Positions 33,839-43,061 are shown, counted from the stretch's first letter. The stretch: 64,000 bases of DNA from JSC-12 sp033764965 (GCA_033764965.1 JANRIN010000031.1:5677-69676); one strand, 5' to 3'. Translations and numbers: made by a program. The notes: generated by a model not told the origin, from the letters alone.

Positions 33839-34687
33839 ATGAAACGCAACACAACGTTGGCAATGGTAATCGGTGGTGCGGCTGCTTTGTGTTTGGTTCC
33901 TGCAATGAGCGAGAGTGTTAGCGCTCAAACCTTGGGTGCTTCTTGGACGTATCAATATGATGCAGTGGGTGATGGATCGGGTGGTTCGGGTTACGACATC
34001 AAAGGCATGGCGATGATGTCGAAGGGCGATCGCCTGTTTGTTGCCCTCACGGGTGGTACACCTCTGGCTGGGGTTAAGGAAAATGGAGTCACCAACGGCA
34101 CTGTAAGCTGGGGTGATTTATTCTTCAACTTTTCTGGCAAAAAGTTTAATGATGCTGCCGCTGCTGGTCAACTGTTTGGGGTGCGTTTTGCGGCTTCTAA
34201 CGACTCTGCCGTTGGGTTGGGCGTTTACTCTGGGGTTAAAACAACCAGTGTAGCTGGTCAAAACATCGGCTATTCCAGCCTGGAAAGCTATTACAATGCT
34301 GGCTTTGACAAGGCAAACACTCAAGGAACTGCCATTTCCACTAAGGCTGGCGCTTACGACTACTATGGCAAGGGTGCTATCCAAAACTCGATCGCGTCCG
34401 GCACCAAAGTTGGTGATATTGCGATGCTGATGGGTGGAGATCTATCTAGCTTGGGGCTGAACTTTGGTAACAACGCTGGAACCAATACCTTTGGCTTTAG
34501 CTTCGACAAGAATGCGATTGGTAGCGGCAACTTCCTGGCGAGCCTCTTCCTGGAGTGCGGTAACGACGGCATGGCATTCAACGCTACGGCTGCTCCTGAA
34601 CCCACCACAATGGCAGGTGCGGCGATCGCCGGTTCTGCCTTTGCTGCCTTTAAGCGTCGTCGCCGTAAGCAAAACAGCGCTGCCTAA
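33839..34687 (+). CDS. PEP-CTERM exosortase-dependent surface protein, XDD3-like
   Basis: About 282 residues. Signal peptide (MKRNTTLAMVIGGAAALCLV...VSAQ), a Gly/Ala/Ser/Asn-rich extracellular domain, and a C-terminal sorting tail: PEPTTMAGAAIAGSAFAAF followed by KRRRRKQ. The tail (Pro-Glu-Pro, hydrophobic helix, basic end) is the recognition site of exosortase/archaeosortase-like transpeptidases in bacteria making extracellular polysaccharide. The N-terminal part resembles what I know as XDD3 family. ATG 33839; a longer frame from 33752 would displace the signal peptide. No exosortase gene is in this window. Confidence 0.85.
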   Translation: MKRNTTLAMVIGGAAALCLVPAMSESVSAQTLGASWTYQYDAVGDGSGGSGYDIKGMAMMSKGDRLFVALTGGTPLAGVKENGVTNGTVSWGDLFFNFSGKKFNDAAAAGQLFGVRFAASNDSAVGLGVYSGVKTTSVAGQNIGYSSLESYYNAGFDKANTQGTAISTKAGAYDYYGKGAIQNSIASGTKVGDIAMLMGGDLSSLGLNFGNNAGTNTFGFSFDKNAIGSGNFLASLFLECGNDGMAFNATAAPEPTTMAGAAIAGSAFAAFKRRRRKQNSAA

Positions 34688-34756
34688 GCCGTTATTGCTT
34701 TCCTGTTGACAAATCACAACGCAACCATTTCCTAAGTTCAACCATCTAAATTAAAG

Positions 34757-34792
34757 CGGTCGTCAGATTAAATCTCTGACGACCGTTTTTTA
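34757..34792 (+). terminator. Intrinsic terminator after the PEP-CTERM protein gene
   Basis: CGGTCGTCAGA (34757-34767) pairs perfectly with TCTGACGACCG (34775-34785), followed by TTTTTT. It ends the plus-strand gene and lies 12 bp from the stop of icd on the other strand, with A-rich sequence on its left side less suited to bidirectional use. Confidence 0.92.
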
Positions 34793-34803
34793 CTTAAATT
34801 AAC

Positions 34804-36228
34804 CTAGAAACGTCGAATAATGGCTTCCGCAAATTCGGAACATTTGAGTGGAGGTTCTACGGGTGGTTCCATCAAACGAGCCAGGTCATAGGTTACTTCT
34901 CGGTTAGAAATGGCATCGCCCAAGCCTTTTTTGATCAGGTCAGCCGCTTCTTGCCAGCCCATGTATTCCAGCATCATCACCCCAGAAAGAATCACGGAGC
35001 CAGGATTAACCCGATCGAGTCCTGCGTGTTTGGGGGCTGTGCCGTGGGTTGCTTCAAAAATGGCGCACTGATCACCAATGTTGGCACCTGGTCCCATCCC
35101 TAGCCCACCGACGATCGCCGCTGCCGCATCCGACAGGTAATCCCCGTTCAGGTTCATGGTTGCCAGAATCGAGTACTCATCGGGACGGGTTTGGATTTGC
35201 TGGAAGATGCTATCAGCGATGCGATCGTTTACCATCACCTTTTCCTTCCACTTACCGTTGCCGTGAGTATTCCAAATGCTCTCCAACACCTGCTTCACTT
35301 CCTCACAAATGCTGGCACGTTTTTCAGTTGTCAGCGCATCATAGCCCGGATCAATCATGCGGGCATTGTCTTCCAGAGAAAGGTCGGGCTTTTTCTCCTT
35401 GTTGCCTAAAATCCAGGATTCTCGCTCCGTCACGCACTCTGCCCGAAACTCGCTGGTTGCCAGTTCATAACCCCAATCCCGAAAAGCCCCCTCTGTGTAC
35501 TTCATGATGTTGCCTTTATGCACCAGCGTTACCATTTGCTTGTTGGGCGGCAGGCGCAGGGCGTGTTTGATGGCTCGTCGCACTAAGCGCTGAGATCCGG
35601 TTTTGCTGATGGGTTTAATGCCAATTCCCGCATCTAGAGGGATCTTTTTCTTGCCATGCTCTGGAGTGGCAGGGATCAGGTCTTCGTTGAGAATTTTGAT
35701 CAAGCGATCGCCAATTTCGCTGCCCTGCTTCCATTCAATCCCCAAATAAATATCTTCAGTGTTTTCCCGATACACGATCACATCCAGCTTTTCCGGCGTT
35801 TTGTGAGGCGAGGGGGTGCCTGCGTAATAGCGACAGGGGCGAATGCAGGCATAAAGATCAAAAATCTGGCGTAGAGCGACGTTGAGCGATCGAATCCCGC
35901 CACCGATCGGAGTCGTTAATGGTCCTTTAATCGCAACGCCGTAGGTTTTAATCGCCGTCAGGGTGTCTTCTGGCAAGTATTGATAGGTGCCATACAAATC
36001 ACACGCTTCATCGCCAGCGTACACCTTGAACCAGGAAATTTTGCGCTTTCCGCCATAGGCTTTTTCCACTGCCGCATCAAACACTTTTTGGGATGCGGGC
36101 CACAAATCAATCCCCGTGCCATCTCCTCGGATAAACGGAATGATGGGATTATCCGGCACGATCGGTTCCCCCGCTTCAAACTGAATCGTTGAGCCAACTT
36201 CAGGGGGAGTAATCTTTTCGTAGGTCAT
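34804..36228 (-). CDS. icd: NADP-dependent isocitrate dehydrogenase
   Basis: TCA-cycle enzyme that makes 2-oxoglutarate, the carbon skeleton for ammonia assimilation in cyanobacteria. Signatures: IPFIRGDGTGIDLWPAS, GPLTTPIGGGIRSLNVALRQ (phosphorylation-loop region), VYRENTEDIYLGIEW, and NLNGDYLSDAAAAIVGGLGM. ATG 36228 is chosen (474 aa) because AGGAG lies eight bases upstream. Upstream on the minus strand I found no GTA-N8-TAC box, though icd is NtcA-regulated in some cyanobacteria. Confidence 0.96.
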   Translation of the reverse strand: MTYEKITPPEVGSTIQFEAGEPIVPDNPIIPFIRGDGTGIDLWPASQKVFDAAVEKAYGGKRKISWFKVYAGDEACDLYGTYQYLPEDTLTAIKTYGVAIKGPLTTPIGGGIRSLNVALRQIFDLYACIRPCRYYAGTPSPHKTPEKLDVIVYRENTEDIYLGIEWKQGSEIGDRLIKILNEDLIPATPEHGKKKIPLDAGIGIKPISKTGSQRLVRRAIKHALRLPPNKQMVTLVHKGNIMKYTEGAFRDWGYELATSEFRAECVTERESWILGNKEKKPDLSLEDNARMIDPGYDALTTEKRASICEEVKQVLESIWNTHGNGKWKEKVMVNDRIADSIFQQIQTRPDEYSILATMNLNGDYLSDAAAAIVGGLGMGPGANIGDQCAIFEATHGTAPKHAGLDRVNPGSVILSGVMMLEYMGWQEAADLIKKGLGDAISNREVTYDLARLMEPPVEPPLKCSEFAEAIIRRF

Positions 36229-36511
36229 GCGTGTCACTCCTGTGTAATGCTGCAACAGCCACTAAGGGCACATCATACCCTGGGAATAATGGCAGATTCG
36301 TTCCTGACAACCAGAAGCAGAATAATCCAGCCCATCTTCACGCTCTTTTTATGACAAAAAGTTATGAGAAAAAGGATGATCTGGGGTAGAGTTTGAGATT
36401 CCTTGGGAACCCTAAGAATTAAACAGGCTTTTGTCTGTTTCAGTTTTGGGATTCAGAACATTCGTTGACTTGAGTGGTTGAGTTGATTCTAAAGGTGTTT
36501 AGGAAATCCAG

Positions 36512-37195
36512 ATGAAACGAGTTCTCGTAGTTGATGACGACACGACTTTACGCATGGCGTTAACACGATACCTGGAGAAGCGAGGGTATGCCGTGTTAAA
36601 CGCTGGTTCCGGGGCTGAAGCTCTAGACGTTTTTGAGCAAGATCCACCGGATCTGGTGGTTTCAGATGTGATGATGGCGGAAATGGATGGTTATGAGTTC
36701 TGCCGCCGACTACGAGCCAGTCGATCGGGACAATTGGTGCCATTCATTTTTCTATCCAGCCGCATAGAGGTTGATGCGCGGGTACAGGGGCATTTGATGG
36801 GGGCTGACGACTACCTGATTAAGCCGTTTGAACCGAAGGAACTGCTGGCAAAGATTGAGGCTCAACTGGAGCGATCGCGACGTTTCCATGTGGAGTTAGT
36901 GCGTCTAATGCAGCAAAACCCCACTGCAAAGGAATCTTCCGAACAGGCTCAACCGAACTCCTCAACGCCTCTCCCCCTCACCCCAGCAGAAGCGAAAGTA
37001 TTTTGGGAAGTGGTTCAGGGATATACCAACAAACAAATTGGCGATCACTTATTCGTTAGTCCTCGGACAGTGCAAACCCATCTCAGCAACATTCTCAGCA
37101 AGCTTGAGCTAGAAAATCGCTCTCAACTTGTGCGCTTTGCCTTTGAACACGGATTCAAACCACCCGTGGAGCAGGCAGCAAGTAGAAATTCATAG
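36512..37195 (+). CDS. Response regulator, REC domain plus LuxR-type HTH
   Basis: 227 residues. Receiver domain 1-120 with acidic pocket VVDDD, phospho-acceptor in VVSDVMM (Asp about 52) and DDYLIKPFEPKELL; then a linker with Pro-rich tract and a LuxR/FixJ helix-turn-helix (TPAEAKVFWEVVQGYTNKQI...SPRTVQTHLSNILSKL). The overall build is that of NarL/Rre1-Ycf29-type cyanobacterial regulators, which I cannot separate from NblR-like proteins without alignment. ATG 36512. No histidine kinase is adjacent; the nblS kinase gene is 2.2 kb away. Confidence 0.87.
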   Translation: MKRVLVVDDDTTLRMALTRYLEKRGYAVLNAGSGAEALDVFEQDPPDLVVSDVMMAEMDGYEFCRRLRASRSGQLVPFIFLSSRIEVDARVQGHLMGADDYLIKPFEPKELLAKIEAQLERSRRFHVELVRLMQQNPTAKESSEQAQPNSSTPLPLTPAEAKVFWEVVQGYTNKQIGDHLFVSPRTVQTHLSNILSKLELENRSQLVRFAFEHGFKPPVEQAASRNS

Positions 37196-37367
37196 GTGAA
37201 GCAGCACGATGATTTAGAACTTAGGTGATTTCTACAAAAGAAAATACCCGTATTCTTGCTGCAAACCCATCCGCAGTTCACTTAGGCAGACTTTCGCTCT
37301 CTGCCCGCACTTTAGTCGCAGGTGGCAGTGGGATAATCTTTTTCGGAAATCTCATGCAGGTTGGGCA

Positions 37368-37432
37368 AAACCTCGGAGGCTTAGTCACTACATAGCGATC
37401 AAACTTCCTTTCTAGTAAAATCTCCGAGGTTT
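37368..37432. repeat. Inverted repeat of the AAACCTCGGAG family
   Basis: AAACCTCGGAGG (37368-37379) and TCTCCGAGGTTT (37421-37432) are inverted with one mismatch in 12. The same arm occurs at 25235-25301. It lies just past the stop of moeB (minus) and after the response regulator (plus), so it may end one of them. Confidence 0.65.
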
Positions 37433-37445
37433 GCGTAAATCCTAC

Positions 37446-38618
37446 TTAGTATTCTGGGACAGAAGCGTCTACTTCTTTACTCCAGGCAGTGATTCCACCC
37501 TTCACATTGATGCCATCAATGCCAGATTGCTTCAAAATTCCCAGAGCTTTGGCAGACCGTCCCCCCATTTTGCAATGAGCAATCAACTTATGCCCATTCA
37601 GCAGTTCTTTCACTTTTTCCACGCCACTGCCATTTTCGATGTCGGGTAAAGGAATCAGCACAGCACCTGGAATTCGAGCAATTTCGTATTCGTTGGGGTT
37701 GCGAACATCAATCAGCAGGTAATCATCGGCATTGCTGTCTAGAATTTGCTTCAGTTCCTGCACATTCATTTCTGGCAAGTCAGATTGTTGTTGAGCTTCG
37801 GCTGCTTTTGCCTGGGGGATGCCACAGAACATTTCGTAGTCAATCAGCTTTTCAATCACTGGACGTTGGGGATTGGGTCGCAGCTTGAGTTCCCGGAATT
37901 TCATCTCCAGTGCGTTGAACAGCAGCAAACGACCATTCAATGTGGTGCCCTGACCCAGAATGATTTTGATCGTTTCCGTTGCCTGGATCACGCCAATGAT
38001 TCCGGGCAAAATTCCCAACACGCCGCCTTCGGCACAGGAAGGGACAAGTCCCGGTGGGGGTGGTTCTGGGTAGAGATCGCGGTAGTTGGGACCATCTTCG
38101 TAGTTGAAAACCGTTGCCTGCCCTTCAAAGCGGTAGATGGAGCCGTAAACATTGGGCTTACCCAGTAAAACGCAAGTGTCGTTCACGAGATAGCGGGTGG
38201 GGAAATTGTCTGTGCCATCCACGATGATGTCGTAGGGTTCGGCAATTTGTAGCGCATTTTCGGAACTGAGGCGAGTTGCGTAGAGATCGACCTGGCAGTA
38301 AGGGTTAATTTCGTGAATCCGATCTTTGGCAGATTCAATCTTGGGTTTGCCCACCCAGGAGGTGCCGTGAATGACCTGACGCTGAAGATTGGAGCGATCG
38401 ACCACATCAAAATCAACAATGCCAATACGTCCGATGCCAGCCGCAGCTAAGTACAGCAGCAGAGGAGAACCCAGCCCGCCTGTGCCAATGCACAAAACGC
38501 TGGCTGCCTTTAAGCGCTTCTGTCCTTCCAGTCCAACTTCTGGCAGGATCAGATGGCGTGAATAGCGTTCGTATTCTTCTTTTTCAAGCTGGATGTCATC
38601 CAGATTCGGATTGAGCAT
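37446..38618 (-). CDS. moeB: MoeB/ThiF-type adenylyltransferase with rhodanese domain
   Basis: Adenylates the C-terminus of a ubiquitin-like sulfur carrier (MoaD or ThiS type). N-terminal E1-like fold: RYSRHLILPEVGLEGQ, VLCIGTGGLGSPLLLYLAAAG, DNFPTRYLVND; C-terminal rhodanese with the active cysteine in AHCKMGGRSAKAL. 390 aa from ATG 38618, the usual cyanobacterial length; upstream frame to 38789 would add a non-conserved leader. A JAMM protease gene lies 73 bp upstream. Confidence 0.93.
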   Translation of the reverse strand: MLNPNLDDIQLEKEEYERYSRHLILPEVGLEGQKRLKAASVLCIGTGGLGSPLLLYLAAAGIGRIGIVDFDVVDRSNLQRQVIHGTSWVGKPKIESAKDRIHEINPYCQVDLYATRLSSENALQIAEPYDIIVDGTDNFPTRYLVNDTCVLLGKPNVYGSIYRFEGQATVFNYEDGPNYRDLYPEPPPPGLVPSCAEGGVLGILPGIIGVIQATETIKIILGQGTTLNGRLLLFNALEMKFRELKLRPNPQRPVIEKLIDYEMFCGIPQAKAAEAQQQSDLPEMNVQELKQILDSNADDYLLIDVRNPNEYEIARIPGAVLIPLPDIENGSGVEKVKELLNGHKLIAHCKMGGRSAKALGILKQSGIDGINVKGGITAWSKEVDASVPEY

Positions 38619-38691
38619 GATTCGGTGGGTTTGCAGTAGTGAATGGGTATAACGAAAGGAAATGAACCAATAATCGGGCTTGGGCTTGGGG

Positions 38692-39180
38692 TCAGGGACG
38701 AACGGGGGTAGAGTGGGGCAACGCTGGATGGAGCACGATCGCTTCCGGCTGAAATTGATGATGCTCATCCAGTTGCCAATTTTGCACATCCTGAACCGTG
38801 CCGCTCTGGACAGACAGGATGATGTAAGAGTACTGTTGCCATGCTAAACGCCGATCGCATTCTGAGGGCAGCGCTGCATGGTCGGGGTGGGAGTGGTAGA
38901 CACCGATAACGTCTAAACCGCGGTTTCGAGCGGTTCGCATGACGGTCAACAAGTCCTGCGGGTTGATCCAATAGCGCTTTGCCCGACCTAAGGCTGCCGT
39001 ATCGCCAAGGGCTTGAGCCGCATTGCTATTCCAGCCGTTGTCCATCGCCTGAACCTCTACCACGTCTTTATCGTCCTCGTGCATTCTGCCAAGCATCAAT
39101 CCGCAACATTCATTGGGATAGGCGGCTTCAGCGTGCGATCGCATGGCTTGTAGGTGATCGGCGTTCAGGGTTAGGGACAC
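38692..39180 (-). CDS. JAMM/MPN metallopeptidase (M67 family)
   Basis: About 162 residues with the JAMM zinc site: ECCGLMLG (Glu), then VYHSHPDHAALPSECD (His, His, Asp). Such enzymes process the C-terminus of ubiquitin-like sulfur carriers or of protein-linked thiocarboxylates. The most conserved start fits the GTG at 39180 (VSLTLNADHLQAM), but a TTG upstream is possible. Placed directly ahead of moeB it probably acts in the same sulfur-transfer pathway. Confidence 0.83.
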   Translation of the reverse strand: MSLTLNADHLQAMRSHAEAAYPNECCGLMLGRMHEDDKDVVEVQAMDNGWNSNAAQALGDTAALGRAKRYWINPQDLLTVMRTARNRGLDVIGVYHSHPDHAALPSECDRRLAWQQYSYIILSVQSGTVQDVQNWQLDEHHQFQPEAIVLHPALPHSTPVRP

Positions 39181-39434
39181 TGGGGGATGAAGGAGTAAAC
39201 AACTCAAGTTTCTTATTGTAAGCCAGGAGTTAAACAATCTCACAGTCCTCGTTGGTTGTGGTAGCAGGTGAGGCAGCTTCGAGGTCGTCTGCATCGAGTT
39301 TGTCTGAATTGATCGCTTTCATCCAGGACAAATCCTAATATAGAGAAGGAAGAAATGAATAGCTGGTGCCTGACATTAGTAACGTTTTGTTGCTAACAGT
39401 CGTTAATCGATCGAAATAAGGAAACGAATTTGTC

Positions 39435-41483
39435 TTGTTAAACCTTCTACAAAAGATTAGAAGCACGATCGCGCATTGGTGGTCAGAGTTTACACTTCAG
39501 ACCAAGCTGATGGCAGTGGCAACGCTGGTGGTGTCGCTCTTGATGAGTGGTCTCACTTTTTGGGCAGTGAATACGATTCAGCAAGATGCCCGGATGAACG
39601 ACACTCGCTTCGGTCGAGATTTGGGCTTGTTGCTGGCTGCTAACGTCACCCCTCTGATTGGGGAAAATAATTTGACAGAACTGGCTCGTTTCTCCCATCG
39701 CTTCTACAGCAGCACCTCCAGCATTCGCTATATGCTCTATGCCGATGAGGAAGGGGCAATCTATCTGGGGATTCCCTTCTCCGAGTCGGAAGTGCAAAAC
39801 TCCCTGACTATTCGCCGCAAAATTAATCTCCCGGATGACTACGCCTCTCAGTCAGATATGCCAATGGTGCGGCAGCATTTAACGCCTGACGGGGAAGTGA
39901 CGGATGTGTTTGTGCCGATCGTCTACGAAGGAAACTACAAAGGCGTGCTGGCGATCGGCACTAATCCTAATCCCACCGTCGTCACGTCCTCTCACCTGAC
40001 CCGTGATGTGACGATCGCGGTGTTTGTCTCCATTTGGGTCATGGTGATTCTGGGTGCGGTGTTCAATGCCCTGACGATTACCAAACCGATTAAGGAATTA
40101 TTAGTCGGGGTCAAAAATATTACTTCTGGCAACTTCAAGCAGCGAGTGGAATTGCCCTTTGGCGGCGAACTGGGCGAACTGATCGTCAGCTTCAATGAAA
40201 TGGCGGAACGGTTGGAGCGCTACGAAGAACAGAACATTGAAGAACTCACGGCTGAGAAAGCCAAACTGGAAACCCTGGTTTCAACGATCGCCGATGGAGC
40301 CGTGTTACTAGACACAAGCTTGCAAGTGGTGCTGGTCAACCCCACCGCTCGCCGCATTTTCGGCTGGGAAGGACAGGACGTTGAAGGGGAAAATGTGCTG
40401 TTTCGGTTGCCGACAGAGGTGCAAGCTGAGATTACCCGTCCGCTGTACCGCATGGCAAAGGGTGAAATGCGAGAAGGGAGCGAGTTTCGGGTCACATTTA
40501 AGGAACCCGTCGATCGCACCATTCGCTTGTTGTTAACCAGCGTGCTGGATTCCTACCGCGAGACGGTGAAGGGAGTCGCAATTACGGCACAGGACATCAC
40601 TCGCGAAGCTGAGCTAAATGAAGCAAAGAGCCAATTTATCAGTAATGTGTCTCACGAACTCCGCACGCCTTTGTTCAATATCAAATCTTTTATCGAAACC
40701 CTGCACGAATACGGTGAAGAATTGAGCCTGGAGGAACAGCGCGAATTTTTGGAAACTGCCAACCGAGAAACCGATCGCCTGACTCGCTTGGTGAACGATG
40801 TGCTGGATTTGTCCCGTTTGGAATCCTGCAAACTCTACAACTTCGAGGCAGTTGATCTGGCACAGCCGATCGAACAAACCCTGAGAACTTACCAGTTGAA
40901 CGCCCGCGACAAAGGCATTGAACTGAGCCAGGAAATTCAACCCGGACTGCCTCCCGTTCTAGGTCACTACGATTTGTTGTTGCAAGTGTTCACGAATCTG
41001 GTTGGCAATGCCCTCAAATTTACGGAGTCTGGCGGCAAGATTGTGTTGCGGGCTTACGTTGTCGAGGCAAATACCTCCGATCCGAATCACGCTGTAACCA
41101 ACGAAAGTTCAACGACCGATACTGAAACGACCGAAACCCGCAAAGTTCGAATTGAGATTTCGGATACGGGCATCGGCATTGCTCCAGAAGATCAGCAAGC
41201 CATTTTCGATCGCTTCTTCCGCGTGGAAAATCGGGTGCATACCCTGGAAGGCACAGGCTTGGGCTTGTCGATCGTTCGTAACATCGTGGAGAAGCACCGA
41301 AGTCGAGTTCATTTAGTGAGCGAAGTCGGCGTTGGCACCACATTTTGGTTTGATCTGGGGATGTTTCAAGATACTCAACTGGTTAATTCCGCTAGTTCCT
41401 CGAACGGTTCAGCCGAACACCTGGTGACTGACCTGCCAACTGTGGAATCGGGCATAGGTTCAACAATGGTGGGGCTGCCTTAA
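39435..41483 (+). CDS. nblS: Sensor histidine kinase NblS/Hik33 (Ycf26-like)
   Basis: 682-residue membrane kinase of the cyanobacterial high-light, cold and nutrient stress response. TM1 about 25-47, extracytoplasmic region, TM2 about 191-213, HAMP 214-266, PAS 275-390, HisKA with His about 407 (SNVSHELRTPL), HATPase with VGNALKFTESGG, DTGIGIAPEDQ and GTGLGLSIV. The start is a TTG at 39435 with AAGGAAA ten bases upstream. Its known partners are RpaB and related regulators, not in this window. Confidence 0.9.
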   Translation: MLNLLQKIRSTIAHWWSEFTLQTKLMAVATLVVSLLMSGLTFWAVNTIQQDARMNDTRFGRDLGLLLAANVTPLIGENNLTELARFSHRFYSSTSSIRYMLYADEEGAIYLGIPFSESEVQNSLTIRRKINLPDDYASQSDMPMVRQHLTPDGEVTDVFVPIVYEGNYKGVLAIGTNPNPTVVTSSHLTRDVTIAVFVSIWVMVILGAVFNALTITKPIKELLVGVKNITSGNFKQRVELPFGGELGELIVSFNEMAERLERYEEQNIEELTAEKAKLETLVSTIADGAVLLDTSLQVVLVNPTARRIFGWEGQDVEGENVLFRLPTEVQAEITRPLYRMAKGEMREGSEFRVTFKEPVDRTIRLLLTSVLDSYRETVKGVAITAQDITREAELNEAKSQFISNVSHELRTPLFNIKSFIETLHEYGEELSLEEQREFLETANRETDRLTRLVNDVLDLSRLESCKLYNFEAVDLAQPIEQTLRTYQLNARDKGIELSQEIQPGLPPVLGHYDLLLQVFTNLVGNALKFTESGGKIVLRAYVVEANTSDPNHAVTNESSTTDTETTETRKVRIEISDTGIGIAPEDQQAIFDRFFRVENRVHTLEGTGLGLSIVRNIVEKHRSRVHLVSEVGVGTTFWFDLGMFQDTQLVNSASSSNGSAEHLVTDLPTVESGIGSTMVGLP

Positions 41484-41530
41484 CTTAGGGTTGTGGATTG
41501 AACAAATTCCGCAAGATACAAAGAGGAACC

Positions 41531-41544
41531 GTAGCTTTTGATAC
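41531..41544 (+). promoter_or_regulatory. Candidate NtcA box upstream of the GAF-LuxR regulator gene
   Basis: GTAGCTTTTGATAC fits GTA-N8-TAC exactly, 62 bp before ATG 41607. A TCAATT lies 23 bp beyond it as a weak -10, poorer than at the two promoters at 43137 and 44609. Confidence 0.5.
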
Positions 41545-41606
41545 AAAGAATTCAGTTTTTCTAAGGGTCAATTGAGTCAGGACTCTTTTGCATCGGTTGA
41601 CTTTAG

Positions 41607-43034
41607 ATGCCGGATTTAACCAACGGGTTGCTGGATGCTACTCGCCTTCTATTTGATCTTCAGCAGGGCAACAAAATCGCTCAGAGCTTTTCGGGATGCT
41701 TCCAACCGGATGAGATTGCGCGGCGTGTCACCGATGGCTTAGTCGAGCAATTTAACTGTGCCTTTGCGCGGCTCTGGTTGCTGGAGCCAGATCAGTCGGC
41801 GTTGAAATTGGTTGCGTCTTCTGGCTTGTATACCCACCTCAATGGCTTCTTTGGCAGAGTGCCGATGGGAGCATTCAAAGTCGGCAAAATCGCTCAAAAC
41901 CGGGTATCTTTCCTGAGTAACAACCTGGCGGCGGAACCGTGGGTGGGCAATCGGGAATGGGCGATCGCTAATAAGATTCGAGGTTTTGCAGGATATCCCC
42001 TAACGGTGGGCGATCGCGTCATCGGCGTGTTAGCGGTTTTTAGCCGCCACGCAATGGAGCCAGAGTTTTTGGAGGTATTGCAGACCCTTTGCACCATGGT
42101 CACGCTTGCCCTGGATACTGCCCTGCATTACCAGAAGGAAAAACAAACCTGGCAGTCGTCTCGCCATTCGCCTTTGGGTGTTGTGTCCCTATCTGATCAG
42201 TTAGCGATCAGCTTAAGTTCAACTCGATTAACCCTGGTCGGCACTGAACAACCGTTACCGATTCCTGTGACCTATGTTTTTTTACAGGTTGGCGAGATTC
42301 TGAACCAGATTGGGTGTGCCTACTGTCGTTTAGTGTATGGAAATCATTCGGTTGACCTGGAAGCGATCGCACCCCAACTAGCCCCTAACCCAGAGTCAAC
42401 TTCAAGATTGGAAACTGCTTTTAACGAGATTCAGTTTGCCATAACGGGTTTAGGTGGAACGTTGCAGTTCCAATCCAGTAATGATCAGCGGGCAGTGCAA
42501 GTTGGGCTGAAAATTCCCTATCAACTGGATGCAACGAGCGATCGCCTGCAAGTTCGCTGCCAACAACCCCTGCTGCAACTCGCTTTCAACCAACTGGCGG
42601 CATTAGCTGGCATAAGTTTATTCAAGGGTGAAGATGATACCGTGCCGCTGCTGACGGATGATATGAAGCAACTCCAGCCCTCTCGCCGCATTGTCTGGGT
42701 TCACACTGGAACGCAACCCCTGCCTAAAGGGATACTGGCAAAAGTAGATCTTTCCGCCAGTCCTGAAGATTTTAGGCAGGTGATCAAAGCCGTGAATCAG
42801 GGCTTATCCTGGGGGGTGGAATTCGTTTCTGAAGTGCCGCCAACCCTGTCGGAGCGGGAATTAGAGATTTTGAAGCTACTCACCCAGGGGCACCGCGATC
42901 GGGACATTGCAGATCGTCTGATCATCAGCGAAAGCACCGTTAAATTTCACATTAATAATGTCCTGAAAAAGCTCAAAGCACAAACCCGGTATCAAGCGTT
43001 GCATCAAGTTATGGCGTATGGTTGGATTCATTAG
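41607..43034 (+). CDS. GAF-domain LuxR-type transcriptional regulator
   Basis: 475 residues: a GAF domain about 30-175 (FNCAFARLWLLEPDQSALKLVAS, GYPLTVGDRVIGVLAVFSRH), a poorly defined middle, and a C-terminal LuxR HTH (ERELEILKLLTQGHRDRDIA...ISESTVKFHINNVLKKL). The GAF domain suggests ligand, redox or light sensing; no cofactor Cys/His is obvious. It sits 170 bp before the Nit1C cluster on the same strand, and the first CCTAT-N8 dyad begins nine bases after its stop, making it the candidate cluster regulator. ATG 41607. Confidence 0.82.
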   Translation: MPDLTNGLLDATRLLFDLQQGNKIAQSFSGCFQPDEIARRVTDGLVEQFNCAFARLWLLEPDQSALKLVASSGLYTHLNGFFGRVPMGAFKVGKIAQNRVSFLSNNLAAEPWVGNREWAIANKIRGFAGYPLTVGDRVIGVLAVFSRHAMEPEFLEVLQTLCTMVTLALDTALHYQKEKQTWQSSRHSPLGVVSLSDQLAISLSSTRLTLVGTEQPLPIPVTYVFLQVGEILNQIGCAYCRLVYGNHSVDLEAIAPQLAPNPESTSRLETAFNEIQFAITGLGGTLQFQSSNDQRAVQVGLKIPYQLDATSDRLQVRCQQPLLQLAFNQLAALAGISLFKGEDDTVPLLTDDMKQLQPSRRIVWVHTGTQPLPKGILAKVDLSASPEDFRQVIKAVNQGLSWGVEFVSEVPPTLSERELEILKLLTQGHRDRDIADRLIISESTVKFHINNVLKKLKAQTRYQALHQVMAYGWIH

Positions 43035-43043
43035 CACCAACTG

Positions 43044-43061
43044 CCTATCGAAATCGCTAGG
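43044..43061 (+). promoter_or_regulatory. Dyad CCTAT-N8-CTAGG upstream of the Nit1C oxidoreductase gene
   Basis: CCTATCGAAATCGCTAGG has imperfect inverted arms (4 of 5) and is nearly identical to 44516-44533. It lies 93 bp upstream of the NtcA box at 43137, exactly as its twin does. Candidate operator for a dimeric regulator. Confidence 0.6.

Noticed and set aside
36229..36511. NtcA box upstream of icd
   Set aside because: icd is NtcA-controlled in some cyanobacteria, but I found no GTA-N8-TAC in the upstream strip; nearest matches fail at the second half-site.
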